Below are positions 21,656-32,805 of a DNA stretch of 64,000 nt, piece after piece. Each line of letters begins with the position of its first letter. The first letter of the stretch is position 1. Position numbers and translations under genes: made by a program. The stretch is from Spironucleus salmonicida. Taxonomy: Eukaryota > Fornicata > Diplomonadida > Hexamitidae. The notes under the pieces are model-generated. The model saw nothing but the letters and a program-made list of their open reading frames with translations. It ran no database searches and was not told the DNA's origin. Location: positions 864,001-928,000 of the forward strand of contig CM035318.1 of NCBI GenBank assembly GCA_000497125.2, in the 5' to 3' direction.

Positions 21656-21883
21656 ATGCCAATAAACATTTTACCCTTTGGTAAGAAAAATAAGTCTTAG
21701 TTACACATGAACCAATCAGAAGCAAACTTAACTAGTAAAAAATACGACAATATGTCATCAATAGAGTTTTTAAACAATGAAGTTGGCAATCCCAAAAGTG
21801 CTTACCAGTTTTTAGATTTTGTTCCTGACTTTGATTTAAATAGCGAAAATTCATAAGAACATAAAGTAAAAGGTAAAAAGTGA
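21656..21883 (+). CDS. Small hypothetical protein, 75 aa
   Basis: A short ATG-to-TGA frame in AT-rich DNA, containing a TAG and a TAA read as Gln. It is polar with a central aromatic stretch (YQFLDFVPDFDL) that resembles a short linear motif. Not recognised. Confidence 0.4.
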
Positions 21884-22060
21884 GTAAACTCTAATTTATT
21901 GATCATTTACCTATGAGCGCTCGTGATTTTAATATTATATAATTTAAGAAGATATCGTATACTAAATATTTTAAATAGGGAAACTAGTACGCCGTTAGAT
22001 AATTTCACTCATAATTAGTCAATATACAGATATATACGTATTTTAGTTAAGAAAAATTAT

Positions 22061-22480
22061 TCAACAGCATCTCTTTTTTCTATTTCGTTATCCAGTAACC
22101 TCGCTTTTATGATAAGTCTAAAAGATGTGATCCTTTGGAGATTTCAACATCAGTGTCTCATTTGTAACTTCAGTTACAATTATTAAGTTCTTTAACAAAG
22201 CATACTTCTAAGAAACGTCATCATGGACCTTTACTATAAGGTATTAGTTCTAAATTGTCGGCAAATTCAACTAAAATACTAATTAGTCGTAAAATATTAG
22301 CATTAAATCTGCATTGAAAGCGTAGTGCTTGTAAAATGCTTCACTAGGCAAATACCAAAATACTATATCACCTTTATTGACAAAAACAGGATAGTTAAAC
22401 TATAAGAAACTTGGAAGCTGCTAGTGCACCATAAATTCATTGACTAAAGCGATATTTCCAATCAAAATTACTTTTTGCAT
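22061..22480 (-). CDS. Hypothetical protein, 139 aa
   Basis: The frame MQKVILIGNI to a Lys/Arg-rich end contains five or more TAR codons. It is in the same frame as the gene at 22505-23008, separated by one TGA, and an AATATAATAAAG element precedes its ATG. It could be a second gene or the 3' half of one gene broken by that TGA. Confidence 0.45.
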
Positions 22481-22504
22481 TTTAAAAATATCTTTATTAT
22501 ATTT

Positions 22505-23008
22505 TCATATAATTAATTCATCATCAGAAGTAACGTTTAAATCTCTAAAAATTTGTGAATTTAGTCTCACCATTCCCTCAACTTTGAGATCCACACCAGT
22601 AAGGTTACTATTACTGGGTATAATTCGGCTACAATTTCGCACTATAGGTTTAGATGATGTACAACTAGGGATAAGCTTATAGTACTTATTAGTATTATTA
22701 TTTTATATTCTAGCAGAAATTCGTGGTGATAATCTTTTAAAATTTGCATCTGCTGTATACAAAGATTTCAGATCGATTTTGAAATTATTTTGTTTCGCTT
22801 ACTATATTTTACAGATACCTAAGAAAGATACTTCTCTCTTTAGTTTCCGTTAAATTTACAGTAAATGGTCCTTTTCATCTCCTGGCATCACTAACTTTGG
22901 ATATGTAGAGATACTTTATTATGCAGTAATTTTGTCATGTGTTTTAATCTCCATACGTTTTTATTAGTTCATTGCTTGCTCATATAAAAGTTCAATGGGT
23001 TTCGGCAT
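22505..23008 (-). CDS. Hypothetical protein, 167 aa
   Basis: Open for 167 codons with many in-frame TAA/TAG, starting MPKPIELLYEQ. Basic and Ser/Asn-rich; no recognised domain. See the neighbour at 22061: the pair may be one gene with a nonsense TGA at 22505-22507. Confidence 0.45.
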
Positions 23009-23045
23009 TTTCAATTATATAATTATATGTAATTATATATGTATT

Positions 23046-23492
23046 TCACTTCTTTTTATATTGCGTTAATGTTTTTAACTTAGAGTCTTATGGTTGGTTT
23101 TAGTTTTATGATCGCAGTGAGGAAAATTACACTAGTTATTTGGTTTTTATAGGAGAATGCTGTCTAAATGGGCTATTTTACAATGATTGTGGATTAGTGC
23201 GAGATAGTTTTTTCTAAGCAGTTTTTCTCGATTTTTCTGGGCAATCCTCTACCGACTCATTAGATATATAGCTATTTATCAGCTATATATCCATATCCTC
23301 TAGCTGATTTGCCAATAAGCTCCTAGGAGTTTCCTTTTTACCAGTTTTCGCCTAAAAATCCTAGCTATTAGTAATAAAATTTAGCCGCTAGCTCATCTTA
23401 TCCAGTTTATTATTGATATAAAGCTTCTCTAGCTACGCTAGCGACTTTGTCTAGTTCTACTTCGGCATAAATCTGTGAATACTAGATTCCAT
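23046..23492 (-). CDS. Hypothetical Gln/Ser/Lys-rich protein, 148 aa
   Basis: A frame with about fifteen TAA/TAG codons but no TGA until its end. The N-terminal third looks helical; the rest is disordered with SP sites (QNSPFRQHSP). Same orientation as the two genes downstream. Confidence 0.5.
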
Positions 23493-23610
23493 TTTGGGTG
23501 TTATCTAAAAATAGTAATATAATATCTTATATAAAAGTACAAAAAGCAGCATTATATTATAAACTTTATTTTTACCATTACTACAATTTCAACGCTCGCC
23601 ATGACCACCA

Positions 23611-24207
23611 TCAGCCCATTGTGGCCAGAACCTGACCTGCCAGCTCCTGCACCTGACAACAGACTTGGCAGCCCTCGAATTCTGTAACTCTCCCGAATCC
23701 CCATGAAACACCTAAAAACGCGACGTTTGCGCGCGCAGCGGCGTATAAATCTACCACTGTATCACCGACAAGCACCGCTTACGCCGCTCCCTGCAGCATC
23801 TCCGGGTCTGGCTTCGGCCGATATTCCGGAACGGCCCGCACCTCGTCGAATACGTCTGCTATCGCCAGCTATCGCAGCTGGAAACACACGCTTTCCCGAT
23901 CCCGGTTCGTCGACAGAATAATCCTACAGCCCGCACGCCGCAGAATCCGGATCTGGTCCACGACGTGCGGGAATAAGACTGGCATTGTCTGTCTGGTAAT
24001 GATGTCATAGATATTTCGTGCGTCTGGGTGATTTTCAAAAACTGTGGCCACGAAGAAGGCCGAAGCTGCGCCGACTGGAACGGCATTGTAGAACTCGGCC
24101 TCGGTGTGGAACTCAAGCCCCAGCAGCTCCCGCGTCTGGCGAACTATTTAGTACAGCGTAGCCTTTGTGTCGCAAATCGTGCCGTCGAAGTCCAGAAATA
24201 CAGTCAT
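23611..24207 (-). CDS. HAD-superfamily phosphatase (phosphoglycolate phosphatase-like), 198 aa
   Basis: Motif I is FLDFDGTICDTK (nucleophile Asp at residue 6), motif II LSTNRDR, motif III KPDPEM, and motif IV LVGDTVVDLYAARA; the C1 cap lies between residues 15 and 85. This is the Gph/beta-phosphoglucomutase-like subgroup. Two TAR codons read as Gln. The substrate cannot be set from sequence. Confidence 0.8.
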
Positions 24208-24516
24208 TAATCTGTCTCGCAAACTTAGTAGGATTGGGGCAACCAGAGGAAATTAGAAATAATATTTTATTATATAATTTAGTATTTAAAATAGTAAAGC
24301 AGTGAAAAAGTGAAAACGAATCTAACTTTTAACTTTAAATAGTGAGAAGCGTGCTTAGCAGGTTAAAACGAGTATAACTCAGGTGAAAAATGAAAATCAT
24401 GATCGGGTAGTTTACGCTGCAACTACCTTGTTATTTCTCGAGTTACCACTGTCTTCAGACTAGGGCGAATTGTTGTTTTTGGCTATACTCTATCTTCGAT
24501 AAGGGGATCTAATAAC

Positions 24517-24837
24517 CGCGAATCCGAATAAACTGCCACTCCACAAATGCAGGTGGACCTCCAGCTCGACGCCACGCTGCGTTACATCGACCGCTATCAG
24601 GGCTGCCGCTCCGACACGCCCCAGAAGTCGTGTACTCAGTTCGCCGGATACGCGACAGTGCGCCCCACGGCGGAGCTGTACCCCCTGCCAGCGCTGCCGC
24701 CGCACCGCTGTGCCTCCCGCAAACCAGAGGTCGGGGATGGCCGGCAGAGGCTGAACGAGGTGCGCAACTTCAGGCGCGGCTGGCGCTTCTGAGTGAGGGG
24801 TTGGGTAATTTGTGTATCGAATGCGGCGGTCACGCCG
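24517..24837 (+). repeat. 321-bp GC-rich direct repeat, copy 1
   Basis: Nearly identical to 41113-41433 in the same orientation (offset 16596). It carries one whole small gene with leader, flanked by unrelated AT-rich DNA at both ends. Confidence 0.92.
24547..24792 (+). CDS. Hypothetical protein, 81 aa (copy 1)
   Basis: The start is set by ACTCCACAA before the ATG, as in the Myb-like and superoxide reductase genes. The protein is basic, with a C-terminus RNFRRGWRF, three Cys residues and a Pro-rich centre. Not recognised. A second, overlapping frame also stays open across this repeat (see 41113). Confidence 0.5.
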   Translation: MQVDLQLDATLRYIDRYQGCRSDTPQKSCTQFAGYATVRPTAELYPLPALPPHRCASRKPEVGDGRQRLNEVRNFRRGWRF

Positions 24838-25043
24838 GGATGGGAATATGCGTGAAGTTGGAAGACCCTTTCCATACCTTCATGTTGCTATGCGGCTAAA
24901 CTTAGTTTTTTATGTTTGATAAGAACAATTTTAGGTTTTAAGTAGTTTTAACCTCAAACAATGTAAATTTATCTGAATGAGGTATACAAATTAAACTCTA
25001 AGATACTTATTTGTAAGAATTAAATATTGAAGAACAACCGTAA

Positions 25044-25115
25044 ATGCAGATGAACAGGACGGACAATATCAAGAATTACCTGGTGCTCCGGGACCGCCTG
25101 CTGAACTGGCTGTGA
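25044..25115 (+). pseudogene. 5'-truncated copy of the 42-aa ORF
   Basis: The last 21 codons of the ORF at 51688-51816 are present and end at TGA; upstream of CAGATGAAC the sequence is unrelated. Confidence 0.5.
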
Positions 25116-25117
25116 CC

Positions 25118-26176
25118 TCAGACCATCCCCAGCAGCACGAACAGGTTGTTGATCTCGGCCGTAAATTTCCCCTTAATGCGCTTCGCGGTCTGTATAATCC
25201 TGGCTGGATCCCCGCCGCCTTGTTTCATCATCTACACGACGCCCTCATCGCCGTTCTCCAATATTTCGCAGCTCGACTCATAGGCGTACGCAATCAGCAC
25301 TTCGAGCAATGTCTGGTCTAAATTGGTGCTCGCCATGACCACGTCTAAGATTCTCAGTGAGAATTTAATTCCTTTCTTGGCGAAGCCCGTGAAGATCAGT
25401 CCGCTGAGCGCGCAGTCCACCAGATGATAGACGCTCTGCGACAGTCGCTCCTGGATGACGTGCAAGGGCTCGCCCTGGTCCTCGAACAGGCGGATGACCG
25501 CCTTGAAAATGCAAATGGAGTACGTCTTGATGGTCTGCTCCGCAAACGACTGGAAATCCCGGAACACCCTGGACCCGCAGTAGTGCAAGACCAGCGCCAG
25601 CGCCTGTTCCTCCGTGTCCGCGGTCAGTAACAGCACAGCGGTTAGAAGCGACAGCCCCTGCACGTAGAAGTTGTTGTGGAGGATGGCGGCGCACACCACG
25701 TTGTTCAGTGGATGGAACAACAGCTGGCCTGCCTGGAACAGCCAGAGCGAGGAGAAGGTCCGGTCGATGTCCGCGAGCAGCATCGAGTGCTGCTAGACGT
25801 AGTTGCTCGCCAGGAACTGCGTCTCCAGGATGTCCCTGTCGTGCACCAGGTTGAACTCGGCGTTCATTGGCAGGAGCTTCACGCGGTAGAGCAGGTCCCG
25901 CGCCGTCTGCAGCGTCTGCGCGCCCAGGAACGTCGTGTACAGCAGGGACCGGTTGTAGATATCCACCGGCAGCTCGAGCCTGTCTAGGTTTTTAAAGTTT
26001 ATCTCGTGGTAGGGGACCGACTTTTTGGGGTAGATCGTGGTTTTGAAAACTTTGGCCTCCTGCTGGGTTTTCGCGGAGGCCTTCATATAGTCGTCGATGA
26101 TCTTCTTGGGCAGACTGGTCTCGCTGAAGACCTGCTTGTAGATGAAGATCCTCTGCTCGGGCTATATTTTGTCCAT
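25118..26176 (-). CDS. Conserved hypothetical protein, 352 aa (copy A)
   Basis: Start MDKIQPEQR, where Gln is TAG; two further TAG codons are read as Gln. It is predicted almost wholly alpha-helical with hydrophobic helices (HNNFYVQGLSLLTAVLLL), possibly an alpha-solenoid scaffold, but no family is recognised. The promoter element TATTATACGGTAC lies 24-36 bp upstream. It ends tail-to-tail with the small ORF, 2 bp apart. Three copies lie in the window, one truncated. Confidence 0.7.
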
Positions 26177-26212
26177 TCTGGGAAGTGATTCTATCGACAG
26201 TACCGTATAATA

Positions 26213-26728
26213 TCAAATATTCATTAGTTTTTGAATAGTCGCGCATATATGAGTATGGCCAGATCGGTGCGGGTACAAGTATATTGGTAAATTAGTTGGT
26301 TTTTCTGAAATTAAATCAAATTTGCGAGAGAGTTTCTGCGTGCGCGGAGCAATCCTGGCGATCCGCGGAGTGACTCGGCGCCAGCGGGGGGCGATTGGGC
26401 CTTGCGCGGAGTCGTGGGGAGGCGCCTGCCCGTACTGCTGCAGGGACGCTGCTGCCGGATAATTTATGTCTGCCCGTGCGCCGGCACTGTCTTCGCGGCG
26501 TTGCCCGCTGAGTACGGGTGGGATGGTGAGCAGCGAGCCCGCCCTGCTCCGCCAGGTCAGCTGGGCCTGAGTGGGGTGTCCAAAGTCGCTAATGCCAAAT
26601 TGCGAAAATGCTCTGCCGGCCTCCACACCGCAGCTCTTGCATTCTGGGTGCGGGACGGCTGCGGGCGCAAGAGGACCCGGTGCCGCTGCATCTGCCTCCT
26701 CCAGAGCCCTGGGCGGGCCGGATAGCAT
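26213..26728 (-). CDS. Possible protein, 171 aa (copy A)
   Basis: An open frame begins right after a TATACAATACCACATAGTAT element and ends at TGA inside the promoter of the 352-aa gene. Ala/Pro/Gly-rich with one CKSC pair; composition is unlike the neighbours. It may be a spurious frame in a GC-rich divergent promoter region. Confidence 0.3.
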   Translation of the reverse strand: MLSGPPRALEEADAAAPGPLAPAAVPHPECKSCGVEAGRAFSQFGISDFGHPTQAQLTWRSRAGSLLTIPPVLSGQRREDSAGARADINYPAAASLQQYGQAPPHDSAQGPIAPRWRRVTPRIARIAPRTQKLSRKFDLISEKPTNLPIYLYPHRSGHTHICATIQKLMNI

Positions 26729-26884
26729 ATACTATGTGGTATTGTATACTAGTAATCCCACCCTACACTTGCCTCGGCGGCCGCCGGCCCAGAGCGATGC
26801 CTGGCTGAATGCAGCAGCGAGTTTATGACGGCCGCCATTTGCGCGTATAGACTATAATAATGAGGTTACGTAACGCCAAAATAA

Positions 26885-27964
26885 ATGAACGAGTTTGCCC
26901 TGCAGCTGCTCAAGTGCCTCCTGTCCGTCCTCGCGTCCCTGCCCATCGCCGTCATCGTCTTCGGCACCGTCTTCCTGTGCTGCGGGATGAGCCCGCGGTA
27001 CTTCGAAATATTCTACGGCGACATAATCTCGAGCCTCACCCTCGCCTCGCTGCTGACCCAGCGCACCTTCAAGGAGGCAGAAAAGCGCCTGGAGAAGCTC
27101 CACTACGTCGTGAAGTACATAATCGTGTCGTCACTCGTCGTGGGCTGCGGGGTGCTGCTCTTTGCGGCGGAGTCCTTCTTCGTCTTGCGCTACTTCCCAG
27201 GGCAGACGGACATCATCATCCTGCACAGGTACTGGTTCACGATCACCGTCATGATGTCGCTGTTCTTCTTCGACCATCAGGTGATCCACCACCCATACCC
27301 GTACAAGATCATCTTCTGGTACCTGATTAGCTGGCTGCTGTACTACGTCATCAACGACTCCATCCCGCTCTCACTCGCCCGGACCACGATCTACATCGGG
27401 TTTTACCGGCACCACATCCTCCGGTTCATGCCCACCGAGTTCCTGACGACCCCGAACCGGCTGGTGATCTTCTCCGTGCTGCTCTGCCTGCACACGATAA
27501 TATTCCAGGAGCTGGCGATGCTCTCCGACGCCTCGGCCGAGCTGGCCCAGTACCGCGCGATCTACTACCAGTCGTTCCTGAACTTCGGGTTCACGCTCGC
27601 CAACCACCGGCTGGTGAAGAGGCAGCAGCAGAAGGTGCTGGTGAACAAGAAGTACCTGCCCGTATACATCCTGATCTGCTACGGGTACGGCATCATCATC
27701 GGGTTCCTGGTGATGCTGGTGTACCACGGCGTGTTCTTCCCCTACTTCTTCCAGAAGGTCATCTCGCAGGAGCTCCCCAAGACCGACAGCCTGTACGTGG
27801 CCAGCACGCTGAACTGGATCGACCGGGTCTCCTACGTGCAGACCCTGTCGTACGTGCGGCCGAAGGAGGACGTAGAGCAGCCGCACGACGACCACCATGG
27901 CCTGATAGTCAGCACGCCCCACAGCGTCACGGAGAACCTGAGCCAGCTAGAGCATGTGCTGTGA
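26885..27964 (+). CDS. Polytopic membrane protein, 359 aa (copy A)
   Basis: About seven hydrophobic segments (residues 8-32, 78-99, 115-130, 140-160, 195-215, 255-280 and others) with a His-containing stretch DHQVIHHPYPYK (about 133) and FYRHHILRF (about 172). The C-terminal 60 residues are soluble and acidic. No TAR codons. A GACTATAATAATGAGG element lies about 30 bp upstream. No family is recognised; transporter or enzyme is open. Confidence 0.7.
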   Translation: MNEFALQLLKCLLSVLASLPIAVIVFGTVFLCCGMSPRYFEIFYGDIISSLTLASLLTQRTFKEAEKRLEKLHYVVKYIIVSSLVVGCGVLLFAAESFFVLRYFPGQTDIIILHRYWFTITVMMSLFFFDHQVIHHPYPYKIIFWYLISWLLYYVINDSIPLSLARTTIYIGFYRHHILRFMPTEFLTTPNRLVIFSVLLCLHTIIFQELAMLSDASAELAQYRAIYYQSFLNFGFTLANHRLVKRQQQKVLVNKKYLPVYILICYGYGIIIGFLVMLVYHGVFFPYFFQKVISQELPKTDSLYVASTLNWIDRVSYVQTLSYVRPKEDVEQPHDDHHGLIVSTPHSVTENLSQLEHVL

Positions 27965-27976
27965 GGCAATACACCA

Positions 27977-28654
27977 TCACCAGAAGGCGCCGCTGTAGTT
28001 GGCGCTGAAGAGATTCAGGCTCGGGAGGTTGGAGTTGGCGAGGTTTGCCTGGAACATTTCCAGCGAGGCAATCGCCTGGTTAATTATAGGATCGTTCATG
28101 CCGTAATAGGCAGGCTGATGCGCGTGCTAGGTCTGGGGATGGTTGCTGAAGAGTGGCTTCAGAACAATTGTGTCCTTGGGGTCTGGTACCCGGTTAGCTA
28201 GCTGCCGCTCGCCGCTCCGGAGCCCCTTAACCACGTGGTACACAAGGTTGTCGACGGCGATGGGGAAGATGTCCTTTCCTTCCACCAGCTTCTTGCAGCT
28301 CTCGCGAGGAGTCTTCTAGTCCACGTCTGGCCCCTCCTCGTGGTACGCCTAGGCAATGCAGTCGATGAGTACCTTATGGTAGCGCTTGATGTCCCCTGAG
28401 TATGCATGCTTCTGATAGCAGTTTGAGAAGTGCTTGGTGGACCAGTCCCCGGTGACCCCTAGGATCTTGTTCAGTGCCGGCCAGAACCCCTGACGATCCT
28501 GCTTAGACAGGCTGTGGAATAGCGCAATAGCATCGCGGGGAGATGCGTTCTGCGGAAGGTCTGGAACTCTTGTGCGGAGAACCCGCAGGAACGCCTCGTC
28601 GAAGGCCTGGTGTGCGACTGGCGGTGTCCTGCCCATTTTTATGCAGTATCGCAT
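27977..28654 (-). CDS. Conserved hypothetical protein, 225 aa (copy A)
   Basis: The frame is intact with TAG as Gln. MRYCIKM or the internal MGRTPP (28636) may be the start; TTATATAATATGG lies just upstream. Helical N-terminal half with FWPALNKILG and GDWSTKHFSNCY; the C-terminal 60 residues are Asn/Pro-rich and disordered. At 28115-28117 the codon is CAG where the mirror copy has TAG. Not recognised. Confidence 0.68.
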
Positions 28655-28731
28655 ACCATATTATATAAACGCATTGTATTTGTGGTTTAGACCAGTTCCC
28701 TAAAACCTAATTACCAGACAGAGCAATTACC

Positions 28732-30228
28732 TCACTTCACATCGTTGATCCAGCTCACACCAGTCTCCTGCCTGTCCATGAACCTCACGACCTGGTTGTA
28801 GCTCTTCTTGTACTCCTCGTTTTTCTCCTCCCTGGCAGCGATGATCGGAATCTGCTGTTCGGCCCTGAATTCCTTCATTTTCTTCACTATTTCCTTCTTG
28901 TCCGCCTCCTTCTCGAGCGCGATGTCCCGCTTCTTCCTAGCGACCACAATGTCGACCTCCTGCCTCTGCGCAATGCCTCTTTGGCGTTTTTCCTCCAATA
29001 AACGCTATCTCACGACCCCCTCGGCCTGGCGCTCGTCCTCGACCAGCTCGATCATACGCCTGCCGTACGCCATGTCCTCCATTTTCGCTGTAACCGATAT
29101 AGCGTGTCTTTCGGCCTCCTGGATCTGCTAGGTCTCGTAAACGTCCTAATTGACCGATTTCCAGTGCCCGTACCACTGCTTTTACTGCTCTTTCTTGCGC
29201 TGTCCGTCAACTTTCGCGTGCATCATCGAGTCAATAACGGCTTATTTCTTCTCCTCAGCCTCTTATATCACATGCTCAGCGTTCTTCTATTTGACCGCAT
29301 TTGCATCGCGTATTTTCTGCTAGAAAGCACTCTATTTCGCCTTTGTATAGTCCTGCAAACTGTCCTTAGCCGAATCCGTCCGAATTTCCTCCTGATATAA
29401 CATTTTCCGCTCCTTTTGAAATGCGTCGCGTTTTTCCTGCTCTTTTTAGAGGAAAAATTCGTACATTTCGGCCGTTTTTTGCTTCTTTTCAATCTCTGAA
29501 ATTCGCTCATTTTCGCAGTCCTCAACGTACCGCTAATGCATGATTTTGGCCTCCGCGAGCTCCTTTTCGGTCTCGAAAGTCCCAAAAGTCTTGTCGAATA
29601 CTTGATCGCGAAATATTTTTTCGTTGAAATCGCTGCATTTTTTGCAGTTTTCGCGCGCCCTCTGCAGGATGACGCTCTTGAACGTCTTTTCCTTCGCGGC
29701 GGCGCCCTCCAAAAACGCGCGATAATTCGCGTCGTTTTGGGCCTCCGATTCGCATTTTTTACGATTTTCGACTTTCCACTCCTTCTCGAATCGCGCGCAA
29801 TCCGCTGCATTTCTGGCGACTTTCAAGTATCTGGAATACTCCGAATTGTCGCTAATTTTGGCTTTTGCGATTTCCACTTCTTCTTGTCTGCGCGCTTTTA
29901 GACGGTTTTCGTACGTTTCTGCGTTCTTGTACATCTCGTTTTGAATGTTTTTTTTGTGCGCTAAAATTTTTTGGATTCTTATGTCCTCGTTAGAAAAATC
30001 GGTGTTTGACCATTTTGAGGCCCTCGTGACTGCAATATTGGCCTCTTTGACGTCAATTTGCTCGTTTTGCGTGTTCTGGAGGTCGTTTTCTGTCGTTTTC
30101 GAGTTTGTTGGGTGCGCGCGGAATCGCATCTGGTCCAGATGGGATGTGGAGATGATGTTCGGCAGGGGGTTGTTTTGGGGCGGGGCGTGGTTGTTAGCCT
30201 TGTAAAAGACCGAATCCGTGTACGGCAT
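28732..30228 (-). CDS. Coiled-coil protein, probably axonemal/cytoskeletal, 498 aa
   Basis: A single frame with about fifteen TAA/TAG codons. After a disordered N-terminus (1-50) it is almost continuous Lys/Glu/Arg/Gln helix, with repeats of the KAR.QEEVE and EEKRQRGIAQRQ kind, reminiscent of trichohyalin-plectin-homology flagellar proteins (CFAP45/53-like). That assignment rests on general character only. It diverges from the small gene at 30302 over a 73-bp spacer with TATAATAGTATATAATAATG. Confidence 0.7.
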
Positions 30229-30301
30229 TATTACGGAACGAAATTGCGGAAAATGAAATATATGTATAATAGTATATAATAATGATAATATAATTTGAAA
30301 A

Positions 30302-30457
30302 ATGGTTGATGATCCAATTAAATTGAGTAGTGTGCAAAATCCAGGGATGAAGGCTATCCGGAATACGCTGGTCTGGAAGGCCCGGAGGGCTTACGAGGAG
30401 GCGATTGCGGAGGATGAGACGCTGAAATTGTTCATCGAGCAAATGCTGAAGAAGTGA
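30302..30457 (+). CDS. Small hypothetical protein, 51 aa
   Basis: ATG-to-TGA frame, MVDDPIKLSS to EQMLKK, with a helical basic/acidic C-terminal half. It is preceded by TATATAATAATGATAATATAA. The last nine codons recur at the IR-D right edge (39930-39956), so the IR junction cuts this gene there. Not recognised. Confidence 0.5.
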   Translation: MVDDPIKLSSVQNPGMKAIRNTLVWKARRAYEEAIAEDETLKLFIEQMLKK

Positions 30458-30490
30458 GAGGGTTATATATAATAGTGGCGGCTGCGCAAA

Positions 30491-31957
30491 ATGGAGGATC
30501 CTCTATGGCACGGCATGCTGGCGCTCCAGGAGGACCTGAAGGCCGTAAAGGCGCTGCTGCTGCACCTGCCCTGTCCAGACGTCCCGGACCTCACCTTCCC
30601 GTGCGCTCCCCCGCGGCCCCCGTCCCCGCTCCCGGTGCTCCGCGAGCTCGTCCTGGCGGCGCCCACGCTCTCCCAGGCCACCGCGGTGCTGGAGGCGCCC
30701 GTGGGCTCTGCCGCCTTCGGGGACGCCCTGGCCGCCGTACACCGCCAGAGCGAGCGCACGCCGGGGCTGCGGCCGCTCGTGGCCTTCGGGGTGCAGAAGG
30801 CGCAGAACTACGCCCTGCTGGGCCTGCGCCAGATGCGCGAGAGCGCGTTCGCGGGGCGGCAGCGCATGACGATGCGGCAGGTGCAGGCCCAGTTCCTGTC
30901 CCCGGGCGCGCGGGCGGCCTTCGACGTGTGGCGCCAGACCGACTTCGAGGGCTTCTGGGACGCCCTCGTCGCCGGGTACGTCCGCACCGTGGGGGAGTAC
31001 AACGCGCAGCACCTCCGGGTGGGGGCCAGCGCGCCAGCCGCCCCCGCCCTGCCGCGCACGCTGCTGGGCTTCGCGGTGCACCGGACGGCGGGGAGCGTGT
31101 CGGAGGCGGAGCAGCAGGCGGCGGAAGGCAGCTTCCCCCTGTCCAACCAGTTCCTGACGGAGGCGGGCGCGCTGCTCAACGGGGCAGGGGTGGCCTCCGT
31201 CCAGGCGCACGTGGCGGGCCTGGGGTTTCCGGAGGTGCGGCTGCTGCAGCAGGGGCTGCGCGACCGGGCCCTGACGGCGGTGCTGTACGACCTCATCTTC
31301 CTGCGGCGCACGTTCCTCACGCCAGTGGCGACCTACTTCTCGCTGCTGCTGTTCGAGCAGGAGGCCGTGGCGTGTCTCACCGCGGACGCCGGCCTGCAGT
31401 TCCGCGTGCTGGGCCGCCTGTTCCAGCCCCTCTTCGCCTCGGTGAGCCGCCTGCTCCTCGAGACGCGCTGCCTCACGCGCTACGCGGAGGTGCTGTGCCT
31501 CGCCGGGGCGTTGCGGCCGTTCTGCGGCCCCTTCGCCGCCAAGCAGCTCGGCGCCATGGAGGGGTTCTGCGCGCGCGGGATCGCCTGCGAGGCGGCTGGG
31601 CTCGCGCTCGTCTCGCGGGACCCGCCGCCGTGCCTGCCCACCGCGCCCTCGGCCTACTGCATGGCGGCGTGCGGCGTGCTGCGGCTCACCGGGGCGACTG
31701 CCGGGGTGGAGGGCATCGCTGGGCTGCGGGCGGGCCTCCTGGGCGCGGTTGAGGCCGCCGCCCCCACAGCGGTCGCGCGGCTCAACGCCCTCGGCCTGGC
31801 CGCCGCGATGCTGGACGCCGACGACCCCCTGCAGAGCGAGCTGGCGCGGCGCGTTGATGGGGCGAGGGCGGCGGTGCGCTAGGAGCTGGCTGCCCGCACC
31901 GCTGGGCGGGAGGCCGGCGTGATCGGGGAGTGGGAGCGCCGGAGCCTGTGGGAGTGA
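30491..31957 (+). CDS. Hypothetical alpha-helical protein, 488 aa (copy A)
   Basis: The GC-rich frame extends through one TAG (31880-31882, Gln) to TGA 31955-31957, adding 25 residues. Predicted all-helical, Ala/Leu-rich, with few charged clusters; reminiscent of helical tethering or scaffold proteins but not assignable. TTATATATAATAGTGG lies about 20 bp before the ATG. It converges on the 268-aa gene with a 9-bp gap. Confidence 0.65.
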
Positions 31958-31966
31958 GGATGGCAG

Positions 31967-32773
31967 TCACTTCGAGTTGTGGCCGGTCCACTTCTGGCAC
32001 ACGTTCTCGGGCCCCAGGGCGTTCACCTCCTCGCACAGCCCGGCGAAGGGCACCGGCGCATACTGGGCGGCGCGGACTGGGTTCTTGACGACCCGCGCGC
32101 GCTGCAGCTGCTCCGCGATCACTGCGCTCGGGGAGGCCGCGAAGGCCTCGGTGAAGGCGTGAAAGCGCAGGCGCTTGAGGAAGGACGCGCGGAGGCGGGC
32201 CAGGGGCGCGAACGAAGGCGGCGCGGCCGGAGTGGGGTTGCGCAGCCCCCAGAAGGGGAAGTAGCAGTCGCCCGCCGGCACCTCCGCCTCCTGCAGTGCG
32301 ACCACCGTGCCGCGGTATCCGGCGCGCAGGGCGGCCGCCTGCACGTCCGTGAGCAGGAACACCCCGGGCCCGCGCGACCCGGGCAGCAGGGAGTGCGCGA
32401 TCACCTCGGTGGGGTGCAGCAGCAAGTCGGCGGGCAGCGCGGCGAGCGCGGGGGCGGGGAGGCGCAGCACTGTCCTGCCGGCGCGCGCCTCCACCCGAAT
32501 TCCGAGTGCCGCGGGGTCCACCGGGGCGCCGGCCGCCAGAATCGCCGGGAAGGTAGCCACCGTGGTGCGCAGCCGCCCGCAGGCGAGGGCGAGCACGCTC
32601 ACGACGCCGGCGGCGACACGGACCACCACGGGCGTCGGGACGCGGGGAAGCTGCTGCGCCAGGGCCCGCAGGGTCAGCGCGCGCTCCTTCTCCAGGATGC
32701 GCCCCAGCATGCGGTCCGCCGGCGCCGGGAGGCCTGCGGGGACAGCGGCGGGGTAGAGGCGGACGTCGGCCAT
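31967..32773 (-). CDS. Hypothetical protein, 268 aa (copy A)
   Basis: Start at MADVRLYP, 32 bp after the stop of the 141-aa gene on the same strand; a longer frame to 32809 is open but would overlap that stop. Ala/Val/Leu-rich with a conserved-looking core (GDCYFPFWGLRNPTP) and a C-terminus CQKWTGHNSK. Not recognised. Confidence 0.62.
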   Translation of the reverse strand: MADVRLYPAAVPAGLPAPADRMLGRILEKERALTLRALAQQLPRVPTPVVVRVAAGVVSVLALACGRLRTTVATFPAILAAGAPVDPAALGIRVEARAGRTVLRLPAPALAALPADLLLHPTEVIAHSLLPGSRGPGVFLLTDVQAAALRAGYRGTVVALQEAEVPAGDCYFPFWGLRNPTPAAPPSFAPLARLRASFLKRLRFHAFTEAFAASPSAVIAEQLQRARVVKNPVRAAQYAPVPFAGLCEEVNALGPENVCQKWTGHNSK

Positions 32774-32805
32774 TTCGGAGGGGCGGGATATGGGAAAGGA
32801 ACGCC

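Noticed and set aside
30454-31752. 432-aa Arg/Gly/Ala-rich frame overlapping the 488-aa gene
   Set aside because: Low-complexity shadow in a +1 frame of a GC-rich gene; its mirror at 38634 is the same artefact.
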